Numbered from the stretch's first letter, positions 1 to 60,109 are shown. The stretch is 64,000 nucleotides of DNA from Platycnemis pennipes (GCA_933228895.1 OW121853.1:81762645-81826644); one strand, 5' to 3'. Made by a program: numbers and translations. Notes: a model not told the origin generated them from the letters alone.

Positions 1-2
1 GT

Positions 3-215
3 GAGTTAAGTGAAATCATTGTTAACTTTATGCTGCCACATGGACCGGCTGCTGGGTATAGATTCCCAGATGAAAGACAGCAACACCACCACCAGTGCTC
101 TCTTCCAATTCGCGATGTTTTGAAGATTTTGGGTGCCCCAGTTCCTATTGGTTCAACAGGAAGACATCACTCAATATCAAAGGAAGATACTGATGCGGTT
201 GAACAAATTTTTTAG
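3..215 (+). CDS. C-terminal end of an unidentified protein (last exon, partial)
   Basis: An open frame runs from the window edge to a TAG at 213-215 and encodes about 70 residues. Its composition looks like real protein (PHGPAAGYRFPDERQQHHHQ, then a segment with PIRDVLKILGAPVPIG) and not like translated intron. It is followed by AT-rich DNA with AATAAA signals, so it is most simply the last coding exon of a gene whose body lies to the left. I do not recognise the family. The frame has no good initiator context at its internal ATG (30), and an open frame continues upstream of it. The first bases (GTGAGT) also match a 5' splice site, so a non-coding reading cannot be excluded. Confidence 0.4.
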   Translation, partial: ELSEIIVNFMLPHGPAAGYRFPDERQQHHHQCSLPIRDVLKILGAPVPIGSTGRHHSISKEDTDAVEQIF

Positions 216-1535
216 TTCATTAAATTGCTAAATTCAGTTCTAAGCAGAGTGCACAGAAGTATGCTTCGGAACCTATACATTTTTTAACCTGCACATATAT
301 TTTGAAAGCTATTGATGTTTGAAACTTGTGTCTGTTACCATATTTAAGAAGAAAAAAATGTCAAGTAAGACTAGAGATTTTGATTTTATGTGACCAATAT
401 CTGAGAATGTGGTAATGGAAACTGGCTTAATGTTTGGAAATTTTTTGAATTGTTTATAAAACCTGTTAAACTGAAAAGTGGAAGTTCTCTTTTTCAGGGA
501 TTGTAGTACTCTATGGTGCCGATAAACAGTAAAAAAATAAAAATTTTTAGGATTGGCGTTTTTAAGAAAAACTCAAACAAATCAAGGATATAATTTTAAT
601 CACAAAATTATTATCTTTCAAATAAAACAAAAAGGAGCAAAATATCTTGAACCGTTCCTGAGATATGAGCATTTTAGTATTTTGTCAAAAATCGCATTTG
701 AAAAATAGCGCTCGCGGGCCCATGTTCGGTGGACTGTATCTCAGGCCAAAAATATTTTTGGACAAAACTAAAATATACGTATTACTTACTTCGTCCTGAA
801 GTTTGACATATGTTAAATTCAATAACATCTGAGACTATGAAGGTAAGGCCCCTGCCTGAATCGATATGGACTGGGCCAACAAGAAAATTTGGTGAGGCTG
901 ACTTATGTATTTACGATTATTGAGCTTGTTAGACAAAGTGCATTTCATATTGTAACAATTTAAGAGAAATGTTAAAAGAATTGTGACTAGCTTTGTTTGT
1001 GACAAATAGATGTTCTTTAAAAAAAGGTGTTTTAGCAATCACTATCAGATGATGCAAATGGGAGAAAATGGAAAAAAAGTCCTGCCTTCCTGAAGACCAC
1101 TGCACTCCTGAATCTCCGTGCTACAGTAAGCATAACATCTTAGCGACAGCTTCCATAGCAATTTTGGCATTCATACCACTATACATGAACTATAATGAAT
1201 AAATACTCTTTCGTTGAAGTCCTCTGAACAAAACCACTGCTGTTCAAAGGAAGAGCACGGAGTAGAGCGACGAAAACTGACTTGTCTCAAAACAGATGGT
1301 GGTCCCCAAGATGACCACTTATTCCTAAAACTCCAGAGGATACCTCCAAGAGGAAAATAATTTTTTTAACTTGAGGCAATCCGAGTAGGTAACTGGGACA
1401 CTATCAGCGCTTACCCAAAAAGCACGGAAGCATGGAACGGACCAGTGGCCTTTAAACGGTCATTAATGGAGAATTAAAATTAAAATGGAGAAGGCTTTGC
1501 CCAGATATCACTTGAAGACAAATAAAAAGGATAGA
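216..1535. other. 3' flank or intergenic DNA, no gene seen
   Basis: AT-rich sequence after the stop at 213-215. It may hold the 3' UTR of the left gene, and possibly the promoter and first exon of PRPF40, but I could not identify a start exon rich in Met, Pro or Gln here. Confidence 0.4.
536..626 (+). promoter_or_regulatory. Possible polyadenylation signals
   Basis: AATAAA occurs at 536-541 and at 621-626, about 320 and 410 bases after the stop codon at 213-215. Both are in the right orientation to end the upstream transcript. In DNA this AT-rich such hexamers are frequent by chance, so this is suggestive only. Another AATAAA is at 1198-1203. Confidence 0.25.
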
Positions 1536-1539
1536 AAGG

Positions 1540-2335
1540 TAATGGTATGAAATAGAAATGAGGAGGCCGAAACCAGTGTTTTACATGGAAAACAAAAAGT
1601 TGAGGAGGTGAGGGAGTATTGCTATCTAGGAAGCCAATTAACTAGTGATGAATGAAGCAATAAAGAAATAGCCAGTAGAATGGCTCTGGGGAAGAGAGCA
1701 TTATACAGAAGAAGAATCTATGTACAGCTGGAAATACAAATGTGGAAGTAAGGAATCAGTTTTTCAGAACATACATCTGGAGGATGCTTCTTTATAGCAG
1801 TGTGGCATGGAGGATAATAGCAGCTGAGAAATCAAGGCTGAAAGAAGAATTTCTACAAACAAAAAATACTGTAGTGTATTTCAGCAGGTTACTCTGGTTA
1901 GGCATTCATGGCCAATTTACAATCCTTTGTTTGAGCTGGAAGCATTTGAAATTAGTGCTACAGAAGTAAGATGAAGATGAAATGGGCTGATTAAGTGATA
2001 AACAAAGAAGTTCATAGCACATTCTCTTTTCTCCTTGAGAGAATGTGCAGAGAAGTGAGATAAAAGAGAAGTGTGCTGAAATCTTTGAAAAGAAGACAGG
2101 AATACTTATTTGGCCATATATTGAGACATGATGGCCTGATGAAGACAATTGTAGAGTGTCAAGTGAATAGGAAGAATGGAAAAGCAAGGCCGGGCATCAG
2201 ATATATGGAGCAAGTTGTTAAGAATGTAAAAGGGAATAATTATGCAAGTATGAAGAGATTACATGATGAAAGAATTTTGCCATTATGCATGGCAGCAAGT
2301 GTGTTGCCTGAGGACAAAGGTTTTCTGGACTAGGA
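1540..2335 (+). mobile_element. Non-LTR retrotransposon fragment, RT C-terminal region
   Basis: Broken + strand frames encode pieces typical of the region after the reverse transcriptase domain in endonuclease-RT LINEs. A frame at 1600-1640 reads like EEVREYCYLGSQLTSDE, and 2073-2330 encodes LKSLKRRQEYLFGHILRHDG followed by MKTIVECQVN and GIRYMEQVVK. The hallmark GHILRH...KTIVEGxV also occurs in fragments at 4640, 14755 and 58773 (all minus strand), so one LINE family has seeded this locus repeatedly. This copy has frameshifts and stops and is a dead 5'-truncated relic. The exact ends were not resolved. Confidence 0.75.
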
Positions 2336-3134
2336 ATCAATCCACAAACCTTTTGCTTTCCTGGTCATTGTGCAGACCACCACACTGCTCAGGATTCCAA
2401 AGGCAGTTAATAGTGGGACCTGTGGGAGCTAGCTCTCATTGGTCAAAGGTTGGTGCTTGGATTTACAGTCCAGGAAACCTTTTTTCTCTGGCCACGGACA
2501 AACGTAGGATTGTAGACCCCATGATGATGATAGTGAGGATGCTGCTATATAAGTCATCTTGAGCTGTAGCAAAGTTTTGGAATCATACAATTTGTGAGCC
2601 TCACAGCATGGTAGGTAACATGATTGGAGGTAATTATATTTTTCAAATTAAAACTCTGGACCTCCTTTGAGTGTTAAATGAGTGATGTAAGGTTCATAAT
2701 AATTTCTAATGCCTGGCCTCTAAATATGTCGTTTTGAGGTTTATTAGGTATTGAGGTATTTATGTTTGGAGTACAGATCTAATTTAAAAAATTAACATTG
2801 TAACTAAGGAGCCATTTGAAAAAATGGAGCAACATTGTAGGCATCCCGGAAGAAATCTATTTTAAGCACCATTTAGCTGTTAAAGCCTTAATGAGATTCA
2901 TGCAAATGAGACTCAAGCAAAAGTTCTTGATTTTGATAATACAGTAAAACCTTAATGAAAAGGGACCTAAATTTTGGCACTTTGTTGTGAGGAAGTTTTT
3001 GGAAATGTCTATGTATCAACTTGTGTCTCTGCTAAAAGGTGTTAAAACATTGAATAGAACACTATACATAATGCTACTATGAATACTTTTATTATTGTTA
3101 ATGATGCAACAAAGGTTGAGAATTAAGTTTTATT

Positions 3135-5494
3135 TAGTGATGGCCGGATCAGATCCGTCGGATCCAAAGATACGCAGGTCTTTCATTTTACTCGGTTCCA
3201 GACTCGGATCCAAAGTCACGGAGTCAAATCAGATCCGGTTCATAGATTTTAAATTTTCACGGCTTAGTGATCGAAGCGCCCCGTGAATGGATTGTAGGTG
3301 CGGTAGATATTGACAAGAAGAGGATGTGTAACTCAGGTCACGAAATTAGATCAAAATGTTCCCGTGCAACTAGAAGCAAAATAAAGATATATAAATTCTT
3401 TCCCCATTACCCTGGTATAGTGAGAGAAAAACATATACAGGATGTCACACGGGTAGCTTACATTCACCGGGATCAGGTGGACGATGACGGCAAGTGTACT
3501 GCGTGAAGTTCGATCCCTATTGCAGTTTATTTTTTTCTTTTAGTCATTGCATCGAAAATGTTATCATCTTCAATTTCAAGCCATTTCATCTGAATACTCA
3601 CTTTATTATACTTTTGTTGTTTAAATTAGATTTACAAATGTACCACTCATAAATTAAGGATGGTCAGGTCGGATCCAAAGATCCACGGGTCTTTCATTTC
3701 ATTCGCTACTGAAATCATATCCGAAGACAGAATAAATTCAGATCTGGAGTGGAGATTTTAAAATTTCATGGCTTAGTGATGCACCCTGGTAATGGAATGT
3801 AGGTATGGTATATACTGACAAGGAGAGGTTGTGTTACTCGGGTCACGAAATGAGAAGATTTTCTCCGTGCCACTAAAACAAAAGAAAAATACTCGTCTTT
3901 ACTCTCCATAGGCCCGGATGAGCGAGAAAAAAATAAAGCCAAATGTCACGTGGGTCGCCTACATTCACCAGATTCCCGTGATTATGATAGCATAGTTGTT
4001 AAAAATGAGGACTAGTGTACTGCCGGTCGTGAGTTCGATCCTTAACACTGCCTAGGCAGTACCCTACCCTAGGAATACCGCATGACCTGTATTCAAAGGG
4101 TAATGCGAGTAGGCAGTTAAAAAAAAGTAGATTATCAGAAATTTCATGTCAATTTATACGTCAAAAAATAATAAAATTTGGCATTAGTGAAATGATTGGA
4201 AAAAATTTTTATTACAGAATTAAATCGTGAAATCATTACGTTAACTTTACAATGTATTTGTGAGTAATGCATTTGTAAATATAGTTTAAGCGATAGAAGT
4301 ACAAAAAAAAAGTATCCACACACAAAGGTTGGAAATGAAGGATGATAAAGTTTTTGTTTCAATGGCTGAAAGAAAAATTTTAAATAGTGATAAGAAATGA
4401 ACTTCATTACCTGCAGTCCACTACCCCACTCTGCTATTCTCAGCTTACCTGATTTTGGAGAATACATGCTCCCCACATATCATTCTACTTTTTTCTTGCA
4501 AACCCGAGCCAATGGAGAAAAAAATCTGAGACTTTTTTAAATTTTGCTTCTAGTAGCATGAAAAAAGGCTAATCTCATTTCAAGATCAGAGTTACAACTT
4601 CTCCTTCATCATCATCAGAATGGGTCAACAATCCTAGAATTAGTTTGACGCAGCCCTCCATCCGATTTTTCTGTCGGCCAACTTCTTCATATTAATGTAG
4701 TCCCTCTCTTTCATATCCTTTACAAACTGTTCTATATAACTCATACAAGGCCTGCCTTTTCCATTCATCCCATTCACTTTTCCTTCGACGATTGTCTTCA
4801 TCAGGACATTGTGTCTTAAGATATGGCTGATTGGGTTGTCCCGTCTTCTTTTTATAGTTTTCAGCAGACTTCTCTTTTCTCCCACTCTTCTTTGGACTTC
4901 ATTTGTGGCTCGGTCGATCCTAGACATTCCAGAATTACTAGTTTAGCAGCTTTAAATATTCTATAATAACTTTTTCGTCTTAAAAATGGAATCCTCAGAT
5001 ATTATTTAAATGGGATCTCAATCTTAATTTTTTTTGTGTTTCTAAAAAAATATAATATTAATATTTGGAAAATAATTCCTGTAGTAATGAAAATGAACTT
5101 TTAATGTTTCTTTTAACTGCACTCTAAAGAATAGTTGTACAGGTTTCAGAAATGTATTGCTTGATGAGTATGTGATAAGGAAGTTAATCTTTATACATAT
5201 TAGAAGTAATGAGATATAGTTATTGCATCTGTAAATCTTGATCCAGGTAAATATTATCCACATATATGATAGGAAGTTGATTTTTTCTACGATAAATTTA
5301 CTTGTTTTTTGGTAATTCTATTGTTGCTGTATTTATATATTTTTAAAAAATCTAGGTTTTGAAAATGAATGAAATTCAGAATCGTGTATCTGAAACTAAG
5401 GATCCGAAACCAAGATAAAGATCTGAAACTCAGGCAAGATCCAATTTCCTTTCCGGATCCAATCCGACTAAAAACTTGGATCCGTCCATCACTA
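3135..5494. mobile_element. hAT-like non-autonomous element rich in GGATCC, full copy
   Basis: Ends are TAGTGATGGCCGGATC (left) and the inverted GGATCCGTCCATCACTA (right), flanked by a direct TTTATT repeat (3129-3134 and 5495-5500). TAGTGATGG-type termini are typical of hAT elements, although the clear duplication is 6 rather than 8 bp. The left 1 kb is an internal direct duplication, about 3140-3655 and 3656-4100, each half containing a tRNA B-box-like GTTCGATCC. No transposase frame is visible. A minus-strand LINE fragment lies inside (4590-4930). Related inverted copies are at 35581-37235 and, broken up, at 43300-53842. Confidence 0.65.
4590..4930 (-). mobile_element. LINE fragment (RT C-terminal region), minus strand
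   Basis: The minus frame 4640-4927 encodes RRVGEKRSLLKTIKRRRDNP, then SHILRHNVLMKTIVEGKVNG and later YIEQFVKDMKERDY. It ends ADRKIGWRAASN, the usual terminus of this endonuclease-RT LINE family. It is inserted in the element at 3135-5494 and truncated on its 5' side. Confidence 0.75.
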
Positions 5495-6004
5495 TTTATT
5501 ATTGATGCATTCTTGTCAATGTAAATATTTAGTCCTGAAAAACTATTTATGAATGTAAAGGTTAATATTCTCAGTGAGATATAGCCAAATTCTACCTTTT
5601 ACATGCATATAGCATTAGTATAGTTCATGTGAGTGTTACAGAGAGAAAAATTTGCTGATTGTCAGTCTTTTGGCATATTTTAAGCCCAGTATTGAAATTA
5701 AATTATTTAATTAAATTCTAATTACTTTCTAAATAAAAATCTAAGAGAAATTTAGAGGGTGAATTGAGCTGTATCCAGCATAATATGGTGGAATTGAATT
5801 AAATTAAATTGTCCAAGTTGTAAATTTTATAGAGGTCTCTGTGTTGAAGCCATATATGCAGGTTAACTAGAGGTTTTACTGTAATATGTATTAAAGATTT
5901 TTTTATTTGGAACTTACTAAAAAAGTGCAATATATTTTTATTGGTAGTGATATGGGTATTTGTTAAGCTTCTATTTTTTAGCAAATACATATTTCTGTTG
6001 TTAA

Positions 6005-6313
6005 CCTTTTCCACTCGGGTGTTGAGTGGTAATCGACACATCATATCTCACTACCAACTAGCGTGTCGAGTGTCACTCGACATTCAGGGGCAAAATTAAG
6101 GGGCATTTAATAATTATATTCCGAGTGGACTACTGGTATAGAAGGTGAAAACATCCGAACTTGGGTGTCGACTGATACTCGACACAGCGTGGCTCACTAC
6201 CAAGTTGCGTGTTGAGTGTCACTCGACCCATGACACGTGTAATCCAGGGGCATTTAAAAATAAATCCGAGTGGACTACTGGTATAGAGGGTGAAAAAATT
6301 CGAGTGCAAATGG
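6005..6313. mobile_element. TTAA-flanked MITE with internal tandem duplication (piggyBac-like)
   Basis: TTAA at 6001-6004 and 6314-6317 flanks a 309 bp element with imperfect inverted ends (CCTTTTCCACTCGG and CGAGTGCAAATGG). Inside, a unit of about 150 bp is repeated twice (about 6008-6155 and 6156-6300). Each unit contains the hairpin TGTCGAGTGTCACTCGACA or a close variant, and each ends GAGTGGACTACTGGTATAGA. TTAA target use points to piggyBac-type mobilisation. No coding capacity. Confidence 0.6.
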
Positions 6314-6862
6314 TTAAAGGTTACTGTAAGAACTTTTTGTGGTGTGATAATTAGGGTAAATAGTTCTAACATTTCCGTATCATATGATTACATATTTATT
6401 TTTCTTTCGAAGCTGTCTGCTGTTCAAATATATTTTTTGTATCATGTGGAAGATGAAAAGTCTAGGACATAAGTACACAAACTTTTCAACCCTGAAAATT
6501 ATGCAATACTGAGTTGGATTAAAGGCCTTTATAGTAACTTAGTCAGCAACATCTTAACATGATCAACCCAGTGTGACCTTCTGTTGGGTCATTCCGCTTG
6601 GCATCATGCGTAATCATTTCAACTGTCCGTTATTTGCAGACATAGAGCTAAGGAATTATCACTTTCTAGTTCCTGCCAAAAATGTAGGTGTGAGTGACAA
6701 TTTTATTTATATTTTGAGTGAATAGAATCATTTTGTTTTTGTAAATTTACTCAATATTCTTGGCTATCCAAATGTTTATGACTTAGCCCTGACCCTGCGC
6801 TTATGGACCTTATTCAAGAATTGAATATGATGACATATGGATGTTTTTTTAATTTCATTTAG

Positions 6863-54824
<47,962 letters not shown>

Positions 54825-55879
54825 GTAAGTCTGTTTTCTCTTTAAAATATTATCATAAATACTCTGCACAGAATGAAAAGGAAATTTTTGCTCTTTTTTA
54901 ATGCTACTTGGAAGATATAAACTGTGGCAATCTTTTGTTGTGGTACTCATGTCTAACTAACGTGTGCATCTTATGGACTGAGATGTACAGTGTCTCACTT
55001 ATGTTGAAACAAATGGTTGCTGTTGTTGTTTGTGCTCCATTATGATAAAGGAGTATGCTCTGTGTATACATTGTAATGAACTAAGTACTTATTCTGGAGA
55101 GGTGACTGTCAGCTAAGGTCTTTTGTACCATTAAAGGATAGGTTACTAGAGTTAGGATTTTTCAGGGAACAGAGGAAGGATGGAGAGAAAGACATCATTG
55201 GCATTAGCCTATTCTTAACGAAAGGTGCCCAGTGGTCATGGTTTAAAATTCCATCTGACAAATGGAGTTGGGACTGAAGTGACACCGGATTAGGGATTTT
55301 GCTGGATTATGGGTCATGCATGGCAACTGGTCTATTTTTTGATGTCCGGGGTGTTTTTATTGAAAGTATTCAATTATTTATAACAAAATATATTCATTTG
55401 CAATTTACTGAATATAATTTTAAAGAGAGTCACTGAGAATAATCAGAAAGAAATGGTTTCTTGATTCGCAAAGTTATTACTTAAAACTATCAAAGTTATG
55501 TAGTGAGTGAAAATAACATAAGCTGAGCATTGTGAGCATCATATTGCTGCACATTTAAAAGTGTAGTATTACTATCGTAAAAGGGTGTATATAATTTAAT
55601 ATTTCTTATGCTGGGCTTCGCGCAACATGCAGTAGAACCTCATTATGAAACTTTCAGCAGGCTACCAAGAAAAATTTCATAAGTGATGAAGTTTCATAAC
55701 AGATGTTTCATAGTGAGGGAACATGAAACCCTTTTCTAATATTCAATTTAGTATTTTTTGGTTAATGGTTGCATTTACATGTTTAGATGCAGGCAAATGA
55801 AGCCTAATAATTTATTGTTTTACAAGCAACTATACAAATAAATGTATGTTCATATTACCTAGAAAGCGAAAGCTAGAAG
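54825..55879 (+). other. PRPF40 intron, little recognised
   Basis: No exon of the SR-like tail found. At 55630 GCAGTAGAACCTCATTATGA looks like a single pogo-type terminus, and TTTCATAAGTGATGAAGTTT / ATGTTTCATAGTGAG just inside it are repeats of its subterminal motif. Its partner end was not found. Confidence 0.4.
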
Positions 55880-56984
55880 CAGGGCGTCTACCAGTCGGGA
55901 AAAGTTGGGAACCCGGGAATAATTCAGGAATCTAGTAATGTCGGGAAAAAATCTGGAAAAAGTAGGGAATTCGTTGAAAAATAATCGAAATTCAGGAAAA
56001 GGATAAGTGACGGTTGCGTATAAATCATCACAGTAAAAATTAGAACGGCAAACATGATGTTAAAAAATGCGATCTTCCGTTTCCCTTTGTTTATTTGTCG
56101 GTATCAAAGAGGTGTTCTTGTAATCCTCTGGTCAGTATGTGTGAGTTTGCGACTTTCGTCGTTTATTTGAACCATTCGATTGTTTGGTACGTGGGCACTG
56201 TTGCCTTCATGCCGCCGCGCAACAAATTGGCTTGGTCGGTTTCAGGCTGAACATGGTATACTTCCCTACTGCCTGTGAAAGCTATTTTGAAGCAATGACC
56301 TTGATCGTGGTTACAACGCTACTTAAGATCAAGCGATCTATAGATCGTACTTTTTAGATTTTCCCATGCCTCTGAAGGTGCAACTCAGTTGAAGTCTACT
56401 AGATATATTATATTTAAACCATTGAGTCCTAAGTTTCCATGCTGCATATCATCATCGGGTGGAATAAATTAAACTTACTGTGGAATTGCAGTGTTTTCCT
56501 TCAACCTCATCATGAAGGTATTCCATTCAGTATATTTTACCATTTGCCATGGTGTAATTTGCATTTTCCGTTGATCTATTTTTTCATTACACTATAATGC
56601 AAACATTATGTCTTCATGAAAGAACAGAAATCCACCCTTGAAAATTAAAAACATTATATTACATGTAATAATTTATGCGTAGTAAAATGTTTTTAACTGT
56701 GCCCGCATCTAATTTGTACTGGAGAACTTGCCATTTGCCAGCTAGTATGGTGGAATGTCTTCATTATTCGTCTGATGGGGAACTCGTTAGCTCAAAAGCT
56801 GCCGAAAAGTCTAGGATATCTGTTGGCATGTGTCAGTTTGAAACAAAATCATTAGTTTGTACTGGAAAACTCTGCATTTGCCTGCTTGAGTTGAGTTGGT
56901 GCGTCAGTTGTCATGTGTCATTGTGTGCTCAAGAGGTGTCTTTGGTTGGACTGGGGACGGGCATCATTTTGTCTAACTTAAGTC

Positions 56985-57040
56985 TCCTTCACACGGACAG
57001 CTCGTAGCTGTCCGCCGTGTACGGCGTGCTGCCGTTCATT
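56985..57040. repeat. GC-rich hairpin
   Basis: CACACGGACAGCTCGTAGCT is followed by GTCCGCCGTGTACGGCGTGC, giving overlapping inverted repeats (ACACGG...CCGTGT, ACAGCT...AGCTGT) in otherwise AT-rich DNA. It looks like a transposon terminus; the partner was not found. The 110-codon frame to its left (56675-57007) contains an internal repeat (TTTGTACTGGAGAACTTGCC and TTTGTACTGGAAAACTCTGC) and no known domain. Confidence 0.4.
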
Positions 57041-58554
57041 CCTCAAAAAAGGCCATGAATGTCACGGCACAGCCAATTTTGAGTATACAGCGTTTTAATC
57101 TCTCATAGGAGTATAATCATGAGGGAAGTAGACAAGGCACTGCGCTTGTACTTAATACATTTACAAAATAAAAAAATGGTGGCTTAGAGTGAAATGGGCG
57201 CATCCTTTGTGCATAGAAAGTCCCGTAACTGATGTGTTTGTGTTACTGTTCGACAAACTGTAAAGTGATAGTATTAAGTTTTTTAACTACTTGAATGTCT
57301 GTTCCATCATTTACATAATTAACTATTGGGCAAAGTGGAAGATTGCATTAAAAAGCAACAAACAAATATGAGAGATACAATACCCCCTGCTGAAAGGCTG
57401 TCATCTGTCATTCTGAGGTATGATAAGTGTTTAATAATATACTTATTATCTCTTTAAAATGTACAAAATCATGGTGGGAATGTATAATTTAACTTCAAAT
57501 ATACAGTAAAACCTCTAACTAGTGAACCTCCTCCTATCGTAAACCTCCGTTTTTCGTAATGACTTCGAGGTCCCACCAAAATTTGTATGCAATTATATGG
57601 AGAAACCTCATCCTATTGTACTTCTATACAGCAAAACCTCGCATTAACGAAATTCAAGGGACCCAAATTTTATAGTGCTTGTAAACAGAGAGTTCGTTAA
57701 TCTGAAGTCGTGGTGGGTTGCATACATCCTTTTTTAAAGGGGATTTTCTTGTTGTATCCAAGAAGCAGGAGTAATAGAATGAAAATACCTTGTGTTTTAA
57801 ATGGAATTTGCAAGTGACATCATGAATGTATGCAGTAGTTTCTTGTACTACTTACTGAAGAATTGCATTGTAAATAACTACCTATTATTGAAGAGGAAAA
57901 TAATTGGCCATTGGGACAATTGGTGTTTTTACATGAGGGTATGTGGTGAATTGCCTGGCTCCGTGGTTTATTAGGCAGGTAAAGTACAAATGGAATAGTT
58001 GTTCATTTTACCTGCTGAGTTATTTTAAAAGTAAATTTCATTCTTTCTATGACACCGCTTGAGTCAAACACAGCTGCCTAAAGAACTGTATAAGACCTAT
58101 AAAGAATATTTAATATTATACTTTTTGAAACTACTATTTCATTATTTTTAAGGTCAAATTCACAATAAATATTATTTCTAAAGGTGACAATGGCAAAACA
58201 AATCCGAAGCTTGCAGGCGAAATTGTATTTTGATTGGGGAAATAGAAACAGAAGTTTCGCAATTGTCATTGTACGCCGTTGAAAATCCACTGAATGTTTT
58301 ATGAAAATAATTACTGTTCATAACTCAGAAACTATTCAATATTTGCGATATTTAACATTTTCTGTACCATTAATATTCTTATCTCCATTGTCATAATGTT
58401 AATCACCGCTCTTGAAGAAGATATTTTTTAAACAAAATGTTACGTTGAAATAACCTTGGATATCATAATTTCATTTTTAAAATCCTAATGTTTTATATCA
58501 TTTGGACCAATAATATCATTTTTAATGTTCCTATGTTCAATAGCAGTTGAATGA

Positions 58555-58680
58555 TTCTGATGAGCTTGACTTGGGAATCGAACCTGGATCCCCTGATATG
58601 GTAAGCACCTTAGTGCTTCTCAAAATTCGGCCTTAACCTCTTGGACGGTGGTGCTATATGCACGGCATCGACTGCTTTCC
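58555..58680 (-). repeat. tRNA-derived SINE, minus strand
   Basis: On the minus strand it reads CCGTCCAAGAGGTTAAGGCC (A-box region of a Ser/Leu-type tRNA), a long extra-arm-like part, then GGATCCAGGTTCGATTCCCA (B box). It lacks a matching acceptor stem and 3' end, so it is a SINE head or tRNA relic and not a working tRNA gene. Confidence 0.55.
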
Positions 58681-58764
58681 GACATGATATGTCTAGCAGT
58701 TCGAGTACATCTTATTCCTTTAAGGCTTCTATAATTCCACAGGAGAAAATGATGCCTTGGTAAA

Positions 58765-58890
58765 TTAATTGATTAAAGTGTCTGATCGGAAATCATGTTA
58801 TTCGGGTTCGAGTCCTGGTCAAGGCAATTGAATTTTTCTCTCTGGAACTTCTGGTATTGTGCAATTTCAGCGGGCAACGTCGTTAAGGTT
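58765..58890 (+). repeat. tRNA-derived SINE fragment, plus strand
   Basis: CGGGTTCGAGTCCTGGTCAA at about 58802 is a good B box and is followed by GGCAATTGAATTTTTCTCTC, similar to the SINE tail at 7560-7600. The A-box half is weak. Confidence 0.5.
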
Positions 58891-59840
58891 CTCGCAGTCA
58901 ATTCACGGTCTTTCGATTTGTGTCTTAAGATATGGCCGATTAAATTATCCCGTCTTCTTCTTAGAGTTTTCAGCAGGCTTCTCTTTTCTCCCACTTTTCT
59001 TAGGTCTTCTTCATATGTCACTCAGTCAATCCATTTTATCTTCATCATTCTTCTCTAGCACCACATTTCGAATGCTTCCATTCTTTTCTTCTCCGCTTCT
59101 ATCATCGTCCATGCCTCACTGCCATAAAGAAACATGCTCCAGATGTGTGTCCTGATGAATTGTTTTCTTACTTCTACACATGTATTTCCAGATGTAAGTA
59201 GGTTCTTCTTTTGGTAGAATGCCCTCTTTGCCTGAGCTATTCTACTGACTATTTCTTTCTTGCTTCATCCATCATTGATTACCTGGCTTCCTAGGTAGCA
59301 GAACTCTTTCACCTCTTCCAGTTTTTGCTTCCCTAGTTTAATGTTGGTTTTGGCCTCTTCTCTTTTGCTGCACACCAATATCTTAGTTTTATTCTTATTG
59401 ATCTTCAGATGATATCTGGCCATTGTCCTTTCCATGGTTATTAGTGTTATTCAGATTCTTCTCTGTCTCTGCTATAAGTGCTATGTCATCAGTGAATTGC
59501 AGCATGCTAATTTTTTTTCCTTGGATGTGCACTCCGTAAGACTTCTCTTTGATTTCATTGATGGCTCTCTCAATGTTAGCATTGAAAATTATGGGAGACA
59601 GTGCACAGCCTTGTCTCATTCTATTCTTCATTCTTGCTTCTTCACAGATGGGTCCTGATTTAATCACAGCTACTTGGCTTTTATACAAACTGTGTATAAT
59701 TCTTCGATCATTGTAGGACACTCCAATTACTTTCTGAATATCAAGCATTAATTCCAATCCACATTTTCAAAAGACTTCTCTAAATCCATAAATGCAATGA
59801 ACGTCGGTTTGTTCTTCTCCATTCTCTTCTCTATGAGCAG
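58891..59840 (-). mobile_element. Endonuclease-RT LINE fragment (RT core and tail), minus strand
   Basis: The minus strand encodes, from right to left, TFIAFMDLEKSFENVDW (59770-59830) and 59757-59400 with LMLDIQKVIGVSYNDRRIIH, KNRMRQGCALSPIIFNANIE and FTDDIALIAETEKNLN. These are the F-DLEKAF, RQGC-LSP and DD catalytic blocks. Farther on (58900-59020) come EEDLRKVGEKRSLLKTLRRR and NLIGHILRHK. It has the same family signature as fragments at 1540, 4590 and 14755. A frame break lies after each block. Confidence 0.8.
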
Positions 59841-60109
59841 CCTAAGGCCCAGTAATACTATTCTTCAACCTTCACAATAAGGCATTAAAAAAATTAGCCT
59901 TTTTGGTCTAGAATTTTAAAATTTTTGTCTTGAAAAATATTGAAAAAGTCTTGAATTTCTTTTTTGTTTATGTATTAATAGACACCATGTAGAAAGGTCT
60001 GAGTGATTTGATGGGGAAAGAAAAAAATTTTTCTTTAACTAGAAATATCGTATAAAAATCACAGCTACTCGGTTGAGGCAGATGTTACGTAGTCTCGACC
60101 TCAGAGTAT

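Larger units (their letters stand above)
2942..5881. mobile_element. pogo/Tc1-like TIR element interrupted by a nested element
   Basis: The left end reads CAGTAAAACCTTAATG at 2942 and the right end is the inverted CTAGAGGTTTTACTG ending at 5881. Both are flanked by TA (2940-2941 and 5882-5883), the duplication expected for Tc1/mariner/pogo transposons. Without the nested 2360 bp element at 3135-5494 it is only about 580 bp and non-autonomous. No transposase was seen. The same CAGTAAAACC terminus occurs at 30769 and near 20267 and 57505. Confidence 0.65.
55880..59989. mobile_element. Probable TIR element of the CAGGGTGTCCAC family, with insertions
   Basis: Left CAGGGCGTCTACCAGTCGGG, then GGGAATAATTCAGG, close to the terminus at 45676. 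Right (inverted) CATGGTGTCTATTAATACAT. Adjacent flanks TAGAAG and TAGAAA may be the remains of a duplication. The interior carries SINE segments and a LINE fragment. Pairing of the ends is tentative. Confidence 0.4.

Noticed and set aside
1..10. GTGAGTTAAG at the window edge as a splice donor of an upstream PRPF40 exon
   Set aside because: The open frame 3-215 runs through it with protein-like composition; the match is retained only as a caveat.
3480..3530. B-box-like GTTCGATCC stretches in the GGATCC-rich element as tRNA genes
   Set aside because: Only the T-arm-like part is present and it recurs in every copy of the element; no cloverleaf can be completed.
55630..57505. GCAGTAGAACCTC (55630) and CAGTAAAACCTC (57505) as the two ends of one pogo-like element
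   Set aside because: The two termini point in the same direction, so they cannot be an inverted pair; they are likely separate relics.
58555..58680. Ser/Leu-type tRNA gene on the minus strand
   Set aside because: A and B boxes are present but the acceptor stem does not pair and the anticodon arm is not clear; better a SINE head.
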